From: Cyclobacterium qasimii M12-11B
GTDB lineage: Bacteria > Bacteroidota > Bacteroidia > Cytophagales > Cyclobacteriaceae
Reading direction: 5' to 3'
DNA length: 64,000 bases
Assembly (NCBI RefSeq): GCF_000427295.1
Contig: NZ_ATNM01000174.1
Span: forward strand, 1-64,000
The translations under genes and the position numbers were made by a program. Below the pieces are notes generated by a model. That model did not search any database. It was not told the origin of the DNA and saw only the letters and a list, made by a program, of their open reading frames with translations. This document shows positions 28,830 through 38,634 of this stretch, piece after piece. How positions within the stretch are numbered: the first letter of the stretch is position 1; every line of letters starts with the position of its first letter.

Positions 28830-29682
28830 ATCGGAACTAATCATCAATCCTGATGGCAGTATTTACCACCTAAAGCTCAAGCCTGGGCAAGTGGCTGATA
28901 CTGTCATTACGGTTGGAGACCCAGATCGGGTCGGGAAGATTTCGGCTCGCTTCGATAGCATAGAGTTGGAAGTTGAACACAGGGAATTTGTAACCCACAC
29001 AGGTTGGCTCCAAGGCAAACGAATCAGTGTAATCAGTACCGGCATGGGTACAGACAATGTGGAGATTTTCATGACTGAGTTGGATGCTTTGTTCAATGTG
29101 GATTTCAACACCCGCAAACCAAAAACCAGCCACAAACGACTCAATATAATACGGATAGGCACTTCTGGTAGCATGCAAAGCGGTCTACCTGAAGGCAGTT
29201 TGCTCGCCTCTACTATGGCTGTAGGTTTGGATACTTTGATGGCCTTTTATACCATCCCCCAAACTACGCTGGAAAGTCAAATAGCGAATCATGTTCAGAA
29301 AAGCCTTTCCTTACCTTTCTTGCCATACTGTGTGACTGGTTCAGGGAAATTATTGGCAGTAATTGGGGATGGTATTGCTTCTGGCATTACGGTTACTTGC
29401 CCGGGGTTCTTCGGACCACAAGGAAGAGAAGTGAGGTTAAAGCCACGTATTCCTTCTATTTTTAGCTTACTAGGTGAGCACCCATTTCAAGAACATGATT
29501 TTACCAATTTTGAAATGGAAACAGCCGGATACTACGCCATGGGGGCAATGTTAGGACATGATGTACTTAGCATGAACGCCATCGTTGCCAACCGAATCTC
29601 AGGAAATTTTGCCAGTTCGCCTGACTTGATTATCGATAAATTGATTGATAGCGTTCTTGAAAAAATAAGCGCTATTTCCTAA
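28810..29682 (+). CDS. Nucleoside phosphorylase (uridine phosphorylase-like)
   Basis: This 290-residue protein is in the PNP/UDP phosphorylase superfamily. The N-terminal VGDPDRVGK (38-46) binds phosphate, GTSGSMQSGLPEG (about 117-129) is the second phosphate loop, and NFEMETAGYYAMG (about 236-248) is the ribose/base site. Family members cleave nucleosides with phosphate and return bases to salvage. Closest in pattern to uridine phosphorylases, but the base is not settled. The start overlaps trhO by 20 bp. Confidence 0.87.
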   Translation: MSNPIPESELIINPDGSIYHLKLKPGQVADTVITVGDPDRVGKISARFDSIELEVEHREFVTHTGWLQGKRISVISTGMGTDNVEIFMTELDALFNVDFNTRKPKTSHKRLNIIRIGTSGSMQSGLPEGSLLASTMAVGLDTLMAFYTIPQTTLESQIANHVQKSLSLPFLPYCVTGSGKLLAVIGDGIASGITVTCPGFFGPQGREVRLKPRIPSIFSLLGEHPFQEHDFTNFEMETAGYYAMGAMLGHDVLSMNAIVANRISGNFASSPDLIIDKLIDSVLEKISAIS

Positions 29683-29726
29683 GCCCAGGTATTCCTCCGT
29701 GGGTTTTAATTGTATTTATAAAAATC

Positions 29727-29769
29727 ATGCTTCCCAACATAAAATGACATATTCTACTCTGGGAAGCAT
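29727..29769 (-). terminator. Terminator between convergent genes
   Basis: The perfect arms ATGCTTCCCA and TGGGAAGCAT are separated by 23 bases. In the minus direction the hairpin is followed by GATTTTTAT, so it most likely ends the ABC-F transcript. It may also stop the phosphorylase transcript coming from the left. Confidence 0.5.
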
Positions 29770-29776
29770 TAATTGA

Positions 29777-31666
29777 TTAAGAAATTCCGTCAAGCTCACT
29801 TAATTCTAGCCATCTCATTTCCAATTCTTCTATTTTCTTGTCCAGGCCTTCAATTTCAAGAGACCATTTCAACAACTCTTCATGATCCTCAGTGCCTTCA
29901 TTGATCTTTTGGATAAAAGTATCTTTTTTACCTATCAATTCTTCCAGGCTAGCTGAAATCACTTCAAATTCCTGCTTCTCCTTGAAAGTAGCTTTGTCTG
30001 TATTTTTATCTGCTACTTTAGTAGCAACGACTGCTTTCTTTTCGGTAACCTGTTTTGGCGCTTGGGCTTTGTCCGACTTTTCTTTTTCTCTAAGGTCTGT
30101 ATAATTGCCTGGGAAGTCACTGATCTGCCCTTCACCTTCAAAAACAAACAGGTGGTCAACCAACCTGTCCATGAAATACCTATCATGCGAAACAATCACC
30201 AAACAACCTGGGAAAGCATCCAAAAACTCCTCAAGGGTATTGAGGGTTACGATGTCCAAATCATTGGTTGGCTCATCGAGAATTAGGAAATTGGGGCTTT
30301 TAACCAGTATCATTAGCAACTGAAGTCGCCTTCTTTCTCCCCCACTTAATTTGGCAATTGGAGTATGCTGTTGCTTAGGTAAGAAACCGAACTGCGTCAA
30401 AAACTGACTCACTGTGATCGTAGCTCCACCAGCTACAGTAACCACTTCAGCTACTTCCTTCACAATATCGATAAGCCTCATGGTCTCATCAAAACTATCT
30501 TCCTCTTGCTTATAGTACCCAAAGGCGGTGGTTTGCCCAATAGTAACAGTACCTTTGTCAGGAGCATTTTTACCAATAAGCATATTCAAAAAAGTAGTTT
30601 TCCCTGCACCATTAGGACCAACGATTCCTACCTTATCTCCTTTTTTGAAAGTATAACTGAAATCATCGACCAAATTTAGGTCCCCGTATGATTTATGGAT
30701 TTTCTCTATTTCTACAATTTTCTTCCCTAGCCTTTGTGCTGTTACTCCAAGGCTAATGTCTCTTTCTTCAGGTTTCTTAAAGGCCTTTTCCTTGGTTTCG
30801 TTAAAGGCTTCTATCCTGGATTTTGATTTGGTCCCACGAGCCTTAGGTTGTCTTCTTATCCAATCGAGCTCTTTTTTGTAAAGGCTTTTAGCTTTTCCAA
30901 GCTCCGTAGCTTGATTGGCCTTTCTTTCTTCTTTCTTTTCAAGGAAATAGCTGTAATTGCCTGCATATCGGTACAATTCACCATTTTCCAATTCAAGAAT
31001 ATTGTTGGTTACTTTATCCAGAAAATACCTATCGTGAGTTACCATCAAAAGGGAAAGGTTTGCTTTGGACAGGTAATCTTCCAACCATTCGATGGTTTCT
31101 AAATCCAGGTGATTGGTAGGCTCATCCAGAAGAAGTAAATCAGGGAAATGTAGAATTGCTCTGGCAATTGCTACTCTTTTTCTTTGGCCTCCACTGAGTG
31201 CTGTTACTTGAAGGGTGGTATCATGTAAGCCCAATTTTCCTAACACTTCTTTGATCTGGTATTCGAAATCCCAGGCCTGCAGTCTGTCCATTTTCTCAAA
31301 AATAGGCTGCAAATCCTCACTATTGTCAGTACCGTTCTCAGCCACCACCATGGCTTCCTGGTACGCGTGGATCACTTGAATGATTTCATTGTCCGGATCA
31401 TCGAAAATGGTTTCATAAATCGTATTCCCACCTGTAAAAATAGGATTTTGATTAACGTAAGCCATTTTTATCTCCTGGTTGATCACGACTTGCCCAGCAT
31501 CTGCGATCTCTTCCCCCATAATGATTTTCATCAAGGTGGACTTTCCTGCCCCATTTATTCCTACTAAAGCTGTTTTCTGGCCTTGTTCTATCCCGAAGGA
31601 AATTTCTGAAAACAAGATTCTTTCTCCAAAGGACTTGCTAAGTGTATCAACTGAAAGGTAATTCAT
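29777..31666 (-). CDS. ABC-F family ATPase (Uup-like)
   Basis: This 629-residue protein has two ABC domains and no membrane segment. The first has Walker A GINGAGKSTLMK and signature LSGGQRKRVAIA, the second GPNGAGKTTFLN and LSGGERRRLQLL. Each has a LLLDEPTNHLD or LILDEPTNDLD Walker B. A charged linker (about 240-310) joins them, and a C-terminal coiled coil (about 560-620) is typical of Uup. ABC-F proteins act on the ribosome or, for Uup, in replication-linked stress. It is a lone gene, intact. Confidence 0.92.
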   Translation of the reverse strand: MNYLSVDTLSKSFGERILFSEISFGIEQGQKTALVGINGAGKSTLMKIIMGEEIADAGQVVINQEIKMAYVNQNPIFTGGNTIYETIFDDPDNEIIQVIHAYQEAMVVAENGTDNSEDLQPIFEKMDRLQAWDFEYQIKEVLGKLGLHDTTLQVTALSGGQRKRVAIARAILHFPDLLLLDEPTNHLDLETIEWLEDYLSKANLSLLMVTHDRYFLDKVTNNILELENGELYRYAGNYSYFLEKKEERKANQATELGKAKSLYKKELDWIRRQPKARGTKSKSRIEAFNETKEKAFKKPEERDISLGVTAQRLGKKIVEIEKIHKSYGDLNLVDDFSYTFKKGDKVGIVGPNGAGKTTFLNMLIGKNAPDKGTVTIGQTTAFGYYKQEEDSFDETMRLIDIVKEVAEVVTVAGGATITVSQFLTQFGFLPKQQHTPIAKLSGGERRRLQLLMILVKSPNFLILDEPTNDLDIVTLNTLEEFLDAFPGCLVIVSHDRYFMDRLVDHLFVFEGEGQISDFPGNYTDLREKEKSDKAQAPKQVTEKKAVVATKVADKNTDKATFKEKQEFEVISASLEELIGKKDTFIQKINEGTEDHEELLKWSLEIEGLDKKIEELEMRWLELSELDGIS

Positions 31667-32153
31667 GGCGCAAAATTACAACGGTAATTCGGATAATTCA
31701 ACATTGATTGCGCAATAGGGTTCGAAATAGCCTAATCACAGCTTTTTCAGTTAGTTAAGCCTTTACTTGAAATTGAGTAGATGAGATCTAAAAATATTGC
31801 GCGGATGCACCGTAAGAAAGAATGATAAGTTGGAAATGTGGAGTTTAACCTGATATTATCCAATAAGATTAATGATCCGTCTCAGAAAATAACCCATCGA
31901 TCAATAGCAGGTTTATTGCTTATTAAAGGCGAAATATTCGATAATGATTTTTAGTTGACAATCAACAGAATAGGCATTTTCAGCAATCCCTAAGCAAAAT
32001 TTATCACCAATAATGTCCATTAGTAGGCTTAAGATTTTTTAGAGAATGGGTATTAAGCAACAACAGCAGTCCAAAAAATCCTTCTTTTGAAGCTATTGAT
32101 GAATTGAATTTTAACAGATTAGTCAAATAAAAACAGCTCTTTCCAAAAAAAAA
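31667..32153. other. Gene-free stretch
   Basis: About 490 bp between the ABC-F start and a small coiled-coil gene. No open frame, clear hairpin or repeat was found. The promoter of the ABC-F gene should lie near 31670-31750. Confidence 0.4.
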
Positions 32154-32465
32154 TTACTTGAGCATTTCATTAATGGCATGTACCAAAGATTTAACGCCCT
32201 GTTTAAAATGGGAAATGGAATCATCAAGAAATGGTTTGGCACTGCTGGATTTATTTTGGTATTTATCCTCAAATTTAGATTTCTTATCCTTGAATTCTTT
32301 TTCCAGCTTTTCTTTGTTCAGGTGAAGGTCTTTGATTTTCTTTTCTATCTCCTCACTTGCCTCACCAGTAGCTTTGGTCCCTTTTTGGATTAGGGTTTCA
32401 ATTTTGCTTCCAACTTCTTGAAGCATTTTTTCAATTTCATCAAATCCAGAGCTCTTTTTTTCCAT
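32154..32465 (-). CDS. Small coiled-coil protein, function unknown
   Basis: This 103-residue protein is strongly charged and helical (repeated KK/EE heptads over about 5-70), with no signal or membrane segment. It resembles apolipoprotein/YtxH-like stress proteins in composition only. I do not recognise a family. It lies downstream of the small gene at 32598-32789, with a terminator hairpin between them. Confidence 0.55.
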   Translation of the reverse strand: MEKKSSGFDEIEKMLQEVGSKIETLIQKGTKATGEASEEIEKKIKDLHLNKEKLEKEFKDKKSKFEDKYQNKSSSAKPFLDDSISHFKQGVKSLVHAINEMLK

Positions 32466-32563
32466 TGCTTAACAAAGTTTAACTTTTTAAAAGTAAGTAA
32501 AAAATGTATAAAACACCGAAAAAAAGTATTGTGTACTTGAATAACTCTCTCACTCATAAAAAA

Positions 32564-32585
32564 AGCCCCAATTTTAAGTGGGGCT
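32564..32585 (-). terminator. Terminator of the small gene at 32598-32789
   Basis: AGCCCCA and TGGGGCT pair with an 8-base loop. On the minus strand the hairpin is followed by a T run (from 32563 down). It lies just past the stop at 32598. Confidence 0.75.
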
Positions 32586-32597
32586 AAAGTTGTTGGA

Positions 32598-32789
32598 CTA
32601 ACCTGCCAATAAAATGAAGTATTTATTTAATATTGGCTCATATACTTTTGAAAAAGTGCCGTAACACCACTTTCTGAATTCTTCCAGCTCCCCAGGAACT
32701 AGCATATTCAGACCTTTTCTTAACTCTTTCTCGAAGAGTTTGCCGTCAAAACTTACCTTTAATAAAATAGTCTTAACATATTCCATCAT
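32598..32789 (-). CDS. Small conserved-looking protein, function unknown
   Basis: A 63-residue protein starting at the ATG at 32789 (MMEYVKTILLKVSFDG). It has a short amphipathic, folded-looking sequence with FEKELRKGLNMLVPGE and a C-terminal hydrophobic end. A proper terminator directly downstream supports that it is expressed. I recall similar short proteins in related bacteria but cannot name a family. Confidence 0.55.
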   Translation of the reverse strand: MMEYVKTILLKVSFDGKLFEKELRKGLNMLVPGELEEFRKWCYGTFSKVYEPILNKYFILLAG

Positions 32790-32927
32790 GGTTCGAGGTA
32801 TTTTAATTTAGGTTTTGGTTAAAAAGATTGTTTTAAATACTACTAACGGTTTTGGATTAGATTTGTTACGTATAAAATATACTTGTTTATTTGCAGTTAT
32901 TAAATTACGAAAACACAATCGTTTTAT

Positions 32928-34373
32928 ATGTCTTTAACGAAAAAGCTTCTTCTTTTTGTATGCCTGCTGGGTCTTTTTTCACTGTCTGCTCATGCTCAGG
33001 AGGTCATCATCGAATTGGGCGAAAATGAGGTCGCACTCAATGAAACCTTCACAATAAAGGTGATCGTGTCTGGAGATAAAATCAGATCTTACGACCAATT
33101 GCCGGAAATTCCTGGATTTCAGAAGCAAGGTATTTCCCAAAGTTCTTCGATGAACATCGTCAATGGGCAGATGAGTAGTACAAACAGTGTCATTCAGTAT
33201 TACAAACCTTTAAGAAAAGGACAGTTTTCCCTGCAAGCATTTAAAATTGCGATAAATGGCATTTCAGCTTCTTCTTCGGGGACATCCATTACAGTTGTAG
33301 ATGCCCGGTCAAATGCCCAGAGCAACCGTGCCCTAGATCCTTTTGACGATCTTTTTGGTAGAACCAACCCAGATCAACCTGAATATGTAGAAGTCGAAGA
33401 CGATGCCTTTTTCTCTCTTACGGTTAGCAAAGATGAGGTTTATGTAGGAGAAGGCTTTAGTGTTAGTTTTGCATTCTATATGTCTGAAAGCAATCAGGCA
33501 CCATTTAATTTCCATGAACCCGGCAAGCAACTTGAACGGATCATCAATGAAATCAAGCCGGGGAATGCATGGGAAGAAAACTTTAACATCACCAGCATCC
33601 AACCTGAGCGGGTGGAGTTTGGAGGCAAGAAGTGGACAAAATACAAAGTTTATGAAGCCAATTTCTACCCCTTCAATGCAGGCACTGTAGATTTCCCTTC
33701 AGTAGGATGGGAAATGATAAAATACAAAGTGGCCAAAAACCCTAGCTTCTTTGGAAGCAACAGGTTGCAGGATTTTAAAACCTTCTATTCCCAGCCAAAG
33801 GCAATAAAAGTGAAAGAACTCCCTCCTCACCCGCTAAAAAATGAAGTAAGTGTGGGAAATTACAGGCTTAGAGAGAACTTTAGTAACATGGAAGTTCAAA
33901 CAGGCGAAGGCTTTACCTACGATTTCATCATCACTGGGGAGGGCAATATTAGCTCCATACGTCCTCCGAAGGTTAACAAAGGCCAAAAGCTAAACACATT
34001 TGATCCCAATGAGCAAGTTCAAATCAATAGAGGCAGAGGCAAGGTTACTGGTATGAAGGAATTTAGCTACTTCATAACATTAAATGAAGCAGAAGTGGTG
34101 CCTTTAAAAGACCATTTTGAATGGATTTATTTCAATCCACAATTGGCCGAATATGACACCCTCATCCCGCAAGCTGTTGTAAGTGTAACTGGTGAGAGTA
34201 GAATTAATCAAGCCATTTCTTCTTCCAGGCTTGGTGGTTTATATGACCTGATAGAAGTAGAAGACAATAAACTTTTAAACCAAGGATATAAGTCTTATTT
34301 TTCCAGCCTGATTAATATTTTGCTATTGCTGGCACTGATATTATTGGCTTATTTGATTGTTAAGAAAAAATAA
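32928..34373 (+). CDS. batD: BatD-family protein
   Basis: The 481-residue protein has a signal peptide (1-23, ending AHAQ), then immunoglobulin-like beta-rich domains with the BatD start EVIIELGENEVALNETFTI, and one C-terminal membrane anchor (about 458-476). BatD belongs to the Bat aerotolerance set, where it is thought to act at the membrane with MoxR/BatA/BatB. No batA, batB or batC is nearby, so it is a solitary copy. The stop is 3 bp before aroC, suggesting joint transcription. Confidence 0.83.
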   Translation: MSLTKKLLLFVCLLGLFSLSAHAQEVIIELGENEVALNETFTIKVIVSGDKIRSYDQLPEIPGFQKQGISQSSSMNIVNGQMSSTNSVIQYYKPLRKGQFSLQAFKIAINGISASSSGTSITVVDARSNAQSNRALDPFDDLFGRTNPDQPEYVEVEDDAFFSLTVSKDEVYVGEGFSVSFAFYMSESNQAPFNFHEPGKQLERIINEIKPGNAWEENFNITSIQPERVEFGGKKWTKYKVYEANFYPFNAGTVDFPSVGWEMIKYKVAKNPSFFGSNRLQDFKTFYSQPKAIKVKELPPHPLKNEVSVGNYRLRENFSNMEVQTGEGFTYDFIITGEGNISSIRPPKVNKGQKLNTFDPNEQVQINRGRGKVTGMKEFSYFITLNEAEVVPLKDHFEWIYFNPQLAEYDTLIPQAVVSVTGESRINQAISSSRLGGLYDLIEVEDNKLLNQGYKSYFSSLINILLLLALILLAYLIVKKK

Positions 34374-34376
34374 TTC

Positions 34377-35453
34377 ATGCGAAATACATTCGGAAACATA
34401 TTCACAATTACAACATTCGGAGAATCCCACGGCAAAGGACTCGGAGTGATTATAGATGGCTGCCCAGCAGGTATTAAGATCGATGAGGATTTTATCAGGG
34501 TAGAACTCCAAAGGAGAAAACCGGGCCAATCCAAAATAACTACCCAAAGAAAGGAAGAAGACAATTTTGAGATTCTTTCGGGCGTTTTTGAGGGGCAAAG
34601 TACGGGTACTCCAATTGCCATGGTCATCTATAATACAGATCAGAAAAGCAAAGACTATTCACATATTGCAGAAAAATTCAGGCCTTCACATGCTGACTAT
34701 ACCTACCACGAAAAGTTTGGGGTAAGAGATTATAGAGGTGGCGGAAGAAGTAGCGCCAGAGAAACTGCTGCAAGAGTAGCTGCAGGAGCTGTAGCCAAGT
34801 TATTCCTTGCCCATTATGGGGTTGAAATCAATGCCTACGTTAGCCAGGCAGGCGCTGTTCGCCTTGAAAAACCTTATCAGGAATTGGATTTTAGTCTGAC
34901 GGAATCAAATATCGTCAGGTGTCCGGATCAAGAGACCGCGGATAAAATGATTCAGGTGATTGATCAAACAAGAAAGGAAAAAGACACCATAGGTGGAGTA
35001 GTTAGTTGTGTTGCAAAAGGTGTTCCTGTTGGTTTAGGGGAGCCCGTTTTTGACAGGCTTCATGCTGTACTAGGACATGCCATGCTAAGTATCAATGCTG
35101 TCAAAGGATTTGAGTTTGGAAGTGGTTTTGAAGGAGTTACCATGAAAGGTTCTGAGCACAATGATGCCTTTTATAAAGAAGGCGACAGGGTAAGAACCAG
35201 GACCAATCATTCTGGAGGAATTCAGGGAGGAATCTCAAACGGTGAAGACATTTATTTTAAAGTAGCCTTCAAACCTGTCGCAACGATCATGCAGGACCAG
35301 GAAAGTGTAGATACCAAAGGAGAAGCTGCTACTGTTTCTGGCAAAGGGCGACATGACCCTTGTGTGGTTCCTCGGGCAGTACCTATTGTAGAGGCCATGT
35401 GTGCCTTGGTTTTGGCAGATTATTTATTGTTAAACCGGTCCAGCAAAGTTTAA
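34377..35453 (+). CDS. aroC: Chorismate synthase
   Basis: The 358-residue enzyme uses reduced FMN to convert 5-enolpyruvylshikimate-3-phosphate to chorismate, the last shared step to aromatic amino acids. Signatures are [18 protein letters not shown] at the N-terminus (with the catalytic His), the [21 protein letters not shown]-like second segment near 117-137, and [17 protein letters not shown] near the C-terminus. It follows batD at once. Confidence 0.97.
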   Translation: MRNTFGNIFTITTFGESHGKGLGVIIDGCPAGIKIDEDFIRVELQRRKPGQSKITTQRKEEDNFEILSGVFEGQSTGTPIAMVIYNTDQKSKDYSHIAEKFRPSHADYTYHEKFGVRDYRGGGRSSARETAARVAAGAVAKLFLAHYGVEINAYVSQAGAVRLEKPYQELDFSLTESNIVRCPDQETADKMIQVIDQTRKEKDTIGGVVSCVAKGVPVGLGEPVFDRLHAVLGHAMLSINAVKGFEFGSGFEGVTMKGSEHNDAFYKEGDRVRTRTNHSGGIQGGISNGEDIYFKVAFKPVATIMQDQESVDTKGEAATVSGKGRHDPCVVPRAVPIVEAMCALVLADYLLLNRSSKV

Positions 35454-35474
35454 ATTTCGCTAGCGTCATTATTT

Positions 35475-36800
35475 ATGAAAAGAAATATACCTCTTCATAC
35501 CCGTATCATTATAGGCTTGGTTTTAGGCCTGGCCGTTGGGCTTGGGGTTGTAAAATTTGGACTTTCACCAGACTTTATCAATGACTATGTCAAACCAATA
35601 GGAACGGTTTTCATCACTGCGCTTAAAATGATTGCGGTGCCACTGGTTTTGGCCTCCTTAATCGTTGGTGTATCTAATTTGGGAGACATCACCAAATTGA
35701 GTCGAATTGGCGGAAAGACCATACTCATTTACATTTTCACAACTGCCCTTTCAGTCTCGGTTGGTTTAATATTGGTAAATATCTTCAATCCTGGAAAAAG
35801 CCTGCCTTCTGAAACCAGGGAAAAGTTGATGGAATTGTATGACGAAACAGCAGGCAGCAAATCTTTAGAAGCCGAACAAATTAAGGACCAAAGTCCTTTG
35901 AAACCCTTGGTTGACATGGTGCCTGAAAACATTTTCCAGGCAGCGGCAGCAAATGAAATGATGTTACAGGTGGTGTTTTTTGCCATCATTATGGGCATTG
36001 CATTGATTCGAATCCCTAAAGCCAAAGCGGCACCCGTCATTGCTTTTTTTGAAGGCATCAATGATGTGATCATCGAAATCGTGGGATTTATAATGATTCT
36101 GGCCCCCTATGGGGTTTTTGCATTGATGGCTTCGTTAATTGTTGACATTACAGGAGACAACCCAGATTCTGCGATAGAATTGTTATTGGCCTTATTGAAA
36201 TACAGTCTTGTTGTGATTGGAGGATTGCTTTTAATGGTCGTTTTCTTTTATCCTATGATCCTGAAGATTTTCACCAAGGTCAAATACATGGATTTCTTCA
36301 AAGCACTTCGCCCAGCACAATTGCTGGCTTTTACGACAAGTTCAAGCTCGGCGACTTTGCCCGTGACGATGAAGCAAGTAGAGGAAGAAATAGGGGTCTC
36401 AGAGGAAATTAGTAGCTTTGTTCTGCCATTGGGAGCCACTATCAATATGGATGGCACAAGTTTGTACCAGGGGGTTGCAGCTGTATTTATAGCACAGGCC
36501 ATGGGCTTTGACCTTAGCTTAAGTCAACAACTAATGATTGTCATGACAGCAACGCTAGCATCCATTGGCACTGCCGGGGTGCCGGGCGCGGGTATTATAA
36601 TGCTCATCATTGTCCTGGAATCTATCGGCGTACCTTCTGCAGGAATTGCTTTGATCCTGGCACCTGATAGAATATTGGACATGTTCCGAACAATCGTGAA
36701 TGTTACTGGAGACGCAATGGTGTGCACAGTAGTGGCCTCAACAGAAGGAGAATTACCTGAAGGCCTGATCAGAAAATCAAATCCCCTGACAAACACCTGA
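35475..36800 (+). CDS. Dicarboxylate/amino acid:cation symporter (DAACS family)
   Basis: A 441-residue membrane protein with eight helices and two re-entrant loops as in GltPh. Family motifs are TTSSSSATLPVTM (about 289-301, hairpin 1), NMDGTSLYQGVAAVF (about 322-336, helix 7 Na+ site) and GTAGVPGAGIIML (hairpin 2). It should import glutamate, aspartate or C4-dicarboxylates with Na+ or H+. An Asp- and Lys-rich insert near 112-145 is extra-membrane. It follows aroC by 21 bp. Confidence 0.92.
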   Translation: MKRNIPLHTRIIIGLVLGLAVGLGVVKFGLSPDFINDYVKPIGTVFITALKMIAVPLVLASLIVGVSNLGDITKLSRIGGKTILIYIFTTALSVSVGLILVNIFNPGKSLPSETREKLMELYDETAGSKSLEAEQIKDQSPLKPLVDMVPENIFQAAAANEMMLQVVFFAIIMGIALIRIPKAKAAPVIAFFEGINDVIIEIVGFIMILAPYGVFALMASLIVDITGDNPDSAIELLLALLKYSLVVIGGLLLMVVFFYPMILKIFTKVKYMDFFKALRPAQLLAFTTSSSSATLPVTMKQVEEEIGVSEEISSFVLPLGATINMDGTSLYQGVAAVFIAQAMGFDLSLSQQLMIVMTATLASIGTAGVPGAGIIMLIIVLESIGVPSAGIALILAPDRILDMFRTIVNVTGDAMVCTVVASTEGELPEGLIRKSNPLTNT

Positions 36801-36902
36801 CATATAATCTCAGGTGAATTCGTGGGTGAACGAACCAAGATGTACCCGCTTTCGTTCTAAAATAATCAAAGGAATAATTTTAAGAATTATAATCATAAAA
36901 TA

Positions 36903-37484
36903 ATGCTAGAAGCACAAAAAAGACCTGTACACCTGTACATGGAGTCGAACCCAAATCCGAATTCCTTAAAATTTGTAGCCAATTTTATGTTGGCAGATGA
37001 TGCTGTCAGTTTTGATTTTCCTGATGAGGAAAGTGCGGCTAATTCTCCTCTTGCATTAGAGTTATTCAATTTTGCCGCTGTGGAAAGGGTTTTCATCGCC
37101 TCCAATTTTGTAACGGTTACCAAAAAAGTAGACATACCTTGGGAAGATATTCAAGAACATATCAGAAACCAAATCAAAAGCTATTTGGAAACGGGTAAGC
37201 AAGCAATAACTACTCAATTTGAAAGTGACCCACTTTTTGACGAAAACGACAGTGAGGTAGTCAAAAAAATTAAAGGCATTTTGGATGAGTACATTCGTCC
37301 TGCAGTTGAACAAGATGGGGGTGCAATTGTCTTCCATAGTTTTCAAGAAGGAATAGTGAAAGTTTTATTGCAAGGCTCTTGCTCTGGATGCCCATCGAGT
37401 ACTGTTACACTGAAAGCTGGTATTGAAAATTTATTAACCAGAATGTTGCCTGAAGTTAAAAGTGTTGAAGCAGAAGGCGTTTAG
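36903..37484 (+). CDS. Nfu/NifU-type Fe-S cluster scaffold
   Basis: This 193-residue protein has an N-terminal Nfu_N domain (VHLYMESNPNPNSLKFVAN) and a C-terminal NifU-like domain (about 110-190). The Fe-S ligand motif is CSGC in LLQGSCSGCPSSTV. It carries and delivers [4Fe-4S] clusters to target enzymes, possibly including IspH in this window. It starts at ATG 36903 and is followed at 26 bp by the DUF3810 gene. Confidence 0.92.
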   Translation: MLEAQKRPVHLYMESNPNPNSLKFVANFMLADDAVSFDFPDEESAANSPLALELFNFAAVERVFIASNFVTVTKKVDIPWEDIQEHIRNQIKSYLETGKQAITTQFESDPLFDENDSEVVKKIKGILDEYIRPAVEQDGGAIVFHSFQEGIVKVLLQGSCSGCPSSTVTLKAGIENLLTRMLPEVKSVEAEGV

Positions 37485-37510
37485 CCTCCTGTAGCGCTTT
37501 ATTGTAGGTT

Positions 37511-38578
37511 ATGGGCTTTAGCAGGTGGGTAGGTGGTTGTTTGGGATTGTTTGCAATTGTATTAAGGTTTTTTGCAGCACAGTCTCCCCAATTGACAGAA
37601 AAATGGTATTCGGCTACCCTTTACCCGATCATCAGAGGACTGCTTGACCACACATTAGTTCTTTTGCCTTTTCCTGCAATTTATCTCTTGTTGGTGGGCT
37701 TGCTATTTCTTGGTTACCGTTTCATAAAAAACCTGAAACAGCTTACAAGTAATGAGCGAAAACTATTGTTTTTCCCCAGAGTTCTGATTAATTTTTTTGG
37801 TTGGGTGATCTTCCTATTCCTAATGCTTTGGGGATTTAATTATTACCGGATTCCACTATACCAGCACCTGAATTTAAACCCTGAACCTTTATCCTTGTCC
37901 CTTTTGGTTGAAGAAATTGAGACTACCCAAAAAGAACTTGTTTCGATAAGGTCAGCCCTTCAAACAGACACGACTGCACTACCAGATGCCCCAGCTTTTT
38001 CACTTCAAATTTCCCAGGTTCGGGATGAAATGAAAGGGTTTTTAAAAGAATGGAACCATAGCTGGAGAGGTAATCCTGTGGTAAAGCAATTTCAACCTGA
38101 AGGTACGCTCAGAAAACTAGGGATTTTCGGTATTTACTTCCCATTTACTGGTGAGGGATACCTTGACCCTAGCCTCCATCCCTTAGAAAAAAGCTTCACC
38201 ATGTCCCATGAACTGGCCCATGGCTTCGGTATCACGAATGAGGGGGAAGCCAATTTTATGGCTTGGCTGATTTGTTCCGAAAGCGATCAACCATTTATTC
38301 GTTACTCCGCAACATTAAAGTTGTTTCGCTATCAACTCAATGACCTATACAGAATGGATGAAGAAGGTTATGCCCTTTTTGTGACAAATATCCCAGAAAT
38401 AATTAAAAGAGATATAAAAGAAATTCAAGTGAGCAATAGTGCTATTAGGCCCTATTCGATTGAACTTAGCAGAAAATCCAATGACCTGTATTTGAAAACC
38501 CAGGGTGTAAAGGAAGGCGTAAAAAGTTATGCACAACTACCCATGCTGGTTCATGCCTGGAAGGCTAAAGAAGAATAG
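37511..38578 (+). CDS. DUF3810 family membrane protein with HExxH-like motif
   Basis: The 355-residue protein has three N-terminal membrane segments (about 5-22, 50-70 and 92-112) and a soluble C-terminal region. Around residue 233 it has SHELAHGFGITNEGEANFMAW, here given as two parts: HELAH, a zinc-metalloprotease-type HExxH motif, and a downstream GEANF Glu that could be the third ligand. The family is unassigned, but the motif supports a membrane zinc protease. It may share a transcript with the Nfu gene. Confidence 0.83.
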   Translation: MGFSRWVGGCLGLFAIVLRFFAAQSPQLTEKWYSATLYPIIRGLLDHTLVLLPFPAIYLLLVGLLFLGYRFIKNLKQLTSNERKLLFFPRVLINFFGWVIFLFLMLWGFNYYRIPLYQHLNLNPEPLSLSLLVEEIETTQKELVSIRSALQTDTTALPDAPAFSLQISQVRDEMKGFLKEWNHSWRGNPVVKQFQPEGTLRKLGIFGIYFPFTGEGYLDPSLHPLEKSFTMSHELAHGFGITNEGEANFMAWLICSESDQPFIRYSATLKLFRYQLNDLYRMDEEGYALFVTNIPEIIKRDIKEIQVSNSAIRPYSIELSRKSNDLYLKTQGVKEGVKSYAQLPMLVHAWKAKEE

Positions 38579-38634
38579 CTAGTCCAATAAATACCATTTT
38601 TAAGAAAGGGAAACAGTTCATTTTTCAACTCTAA

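Noticed and set aside
36940-36960. tRNA T-arm-like sequence (gagtcgaacccaaatcc)
   Set aside because: It is part of the Nfu coding frame (MESNPNPN) and no cloverleaf is present.
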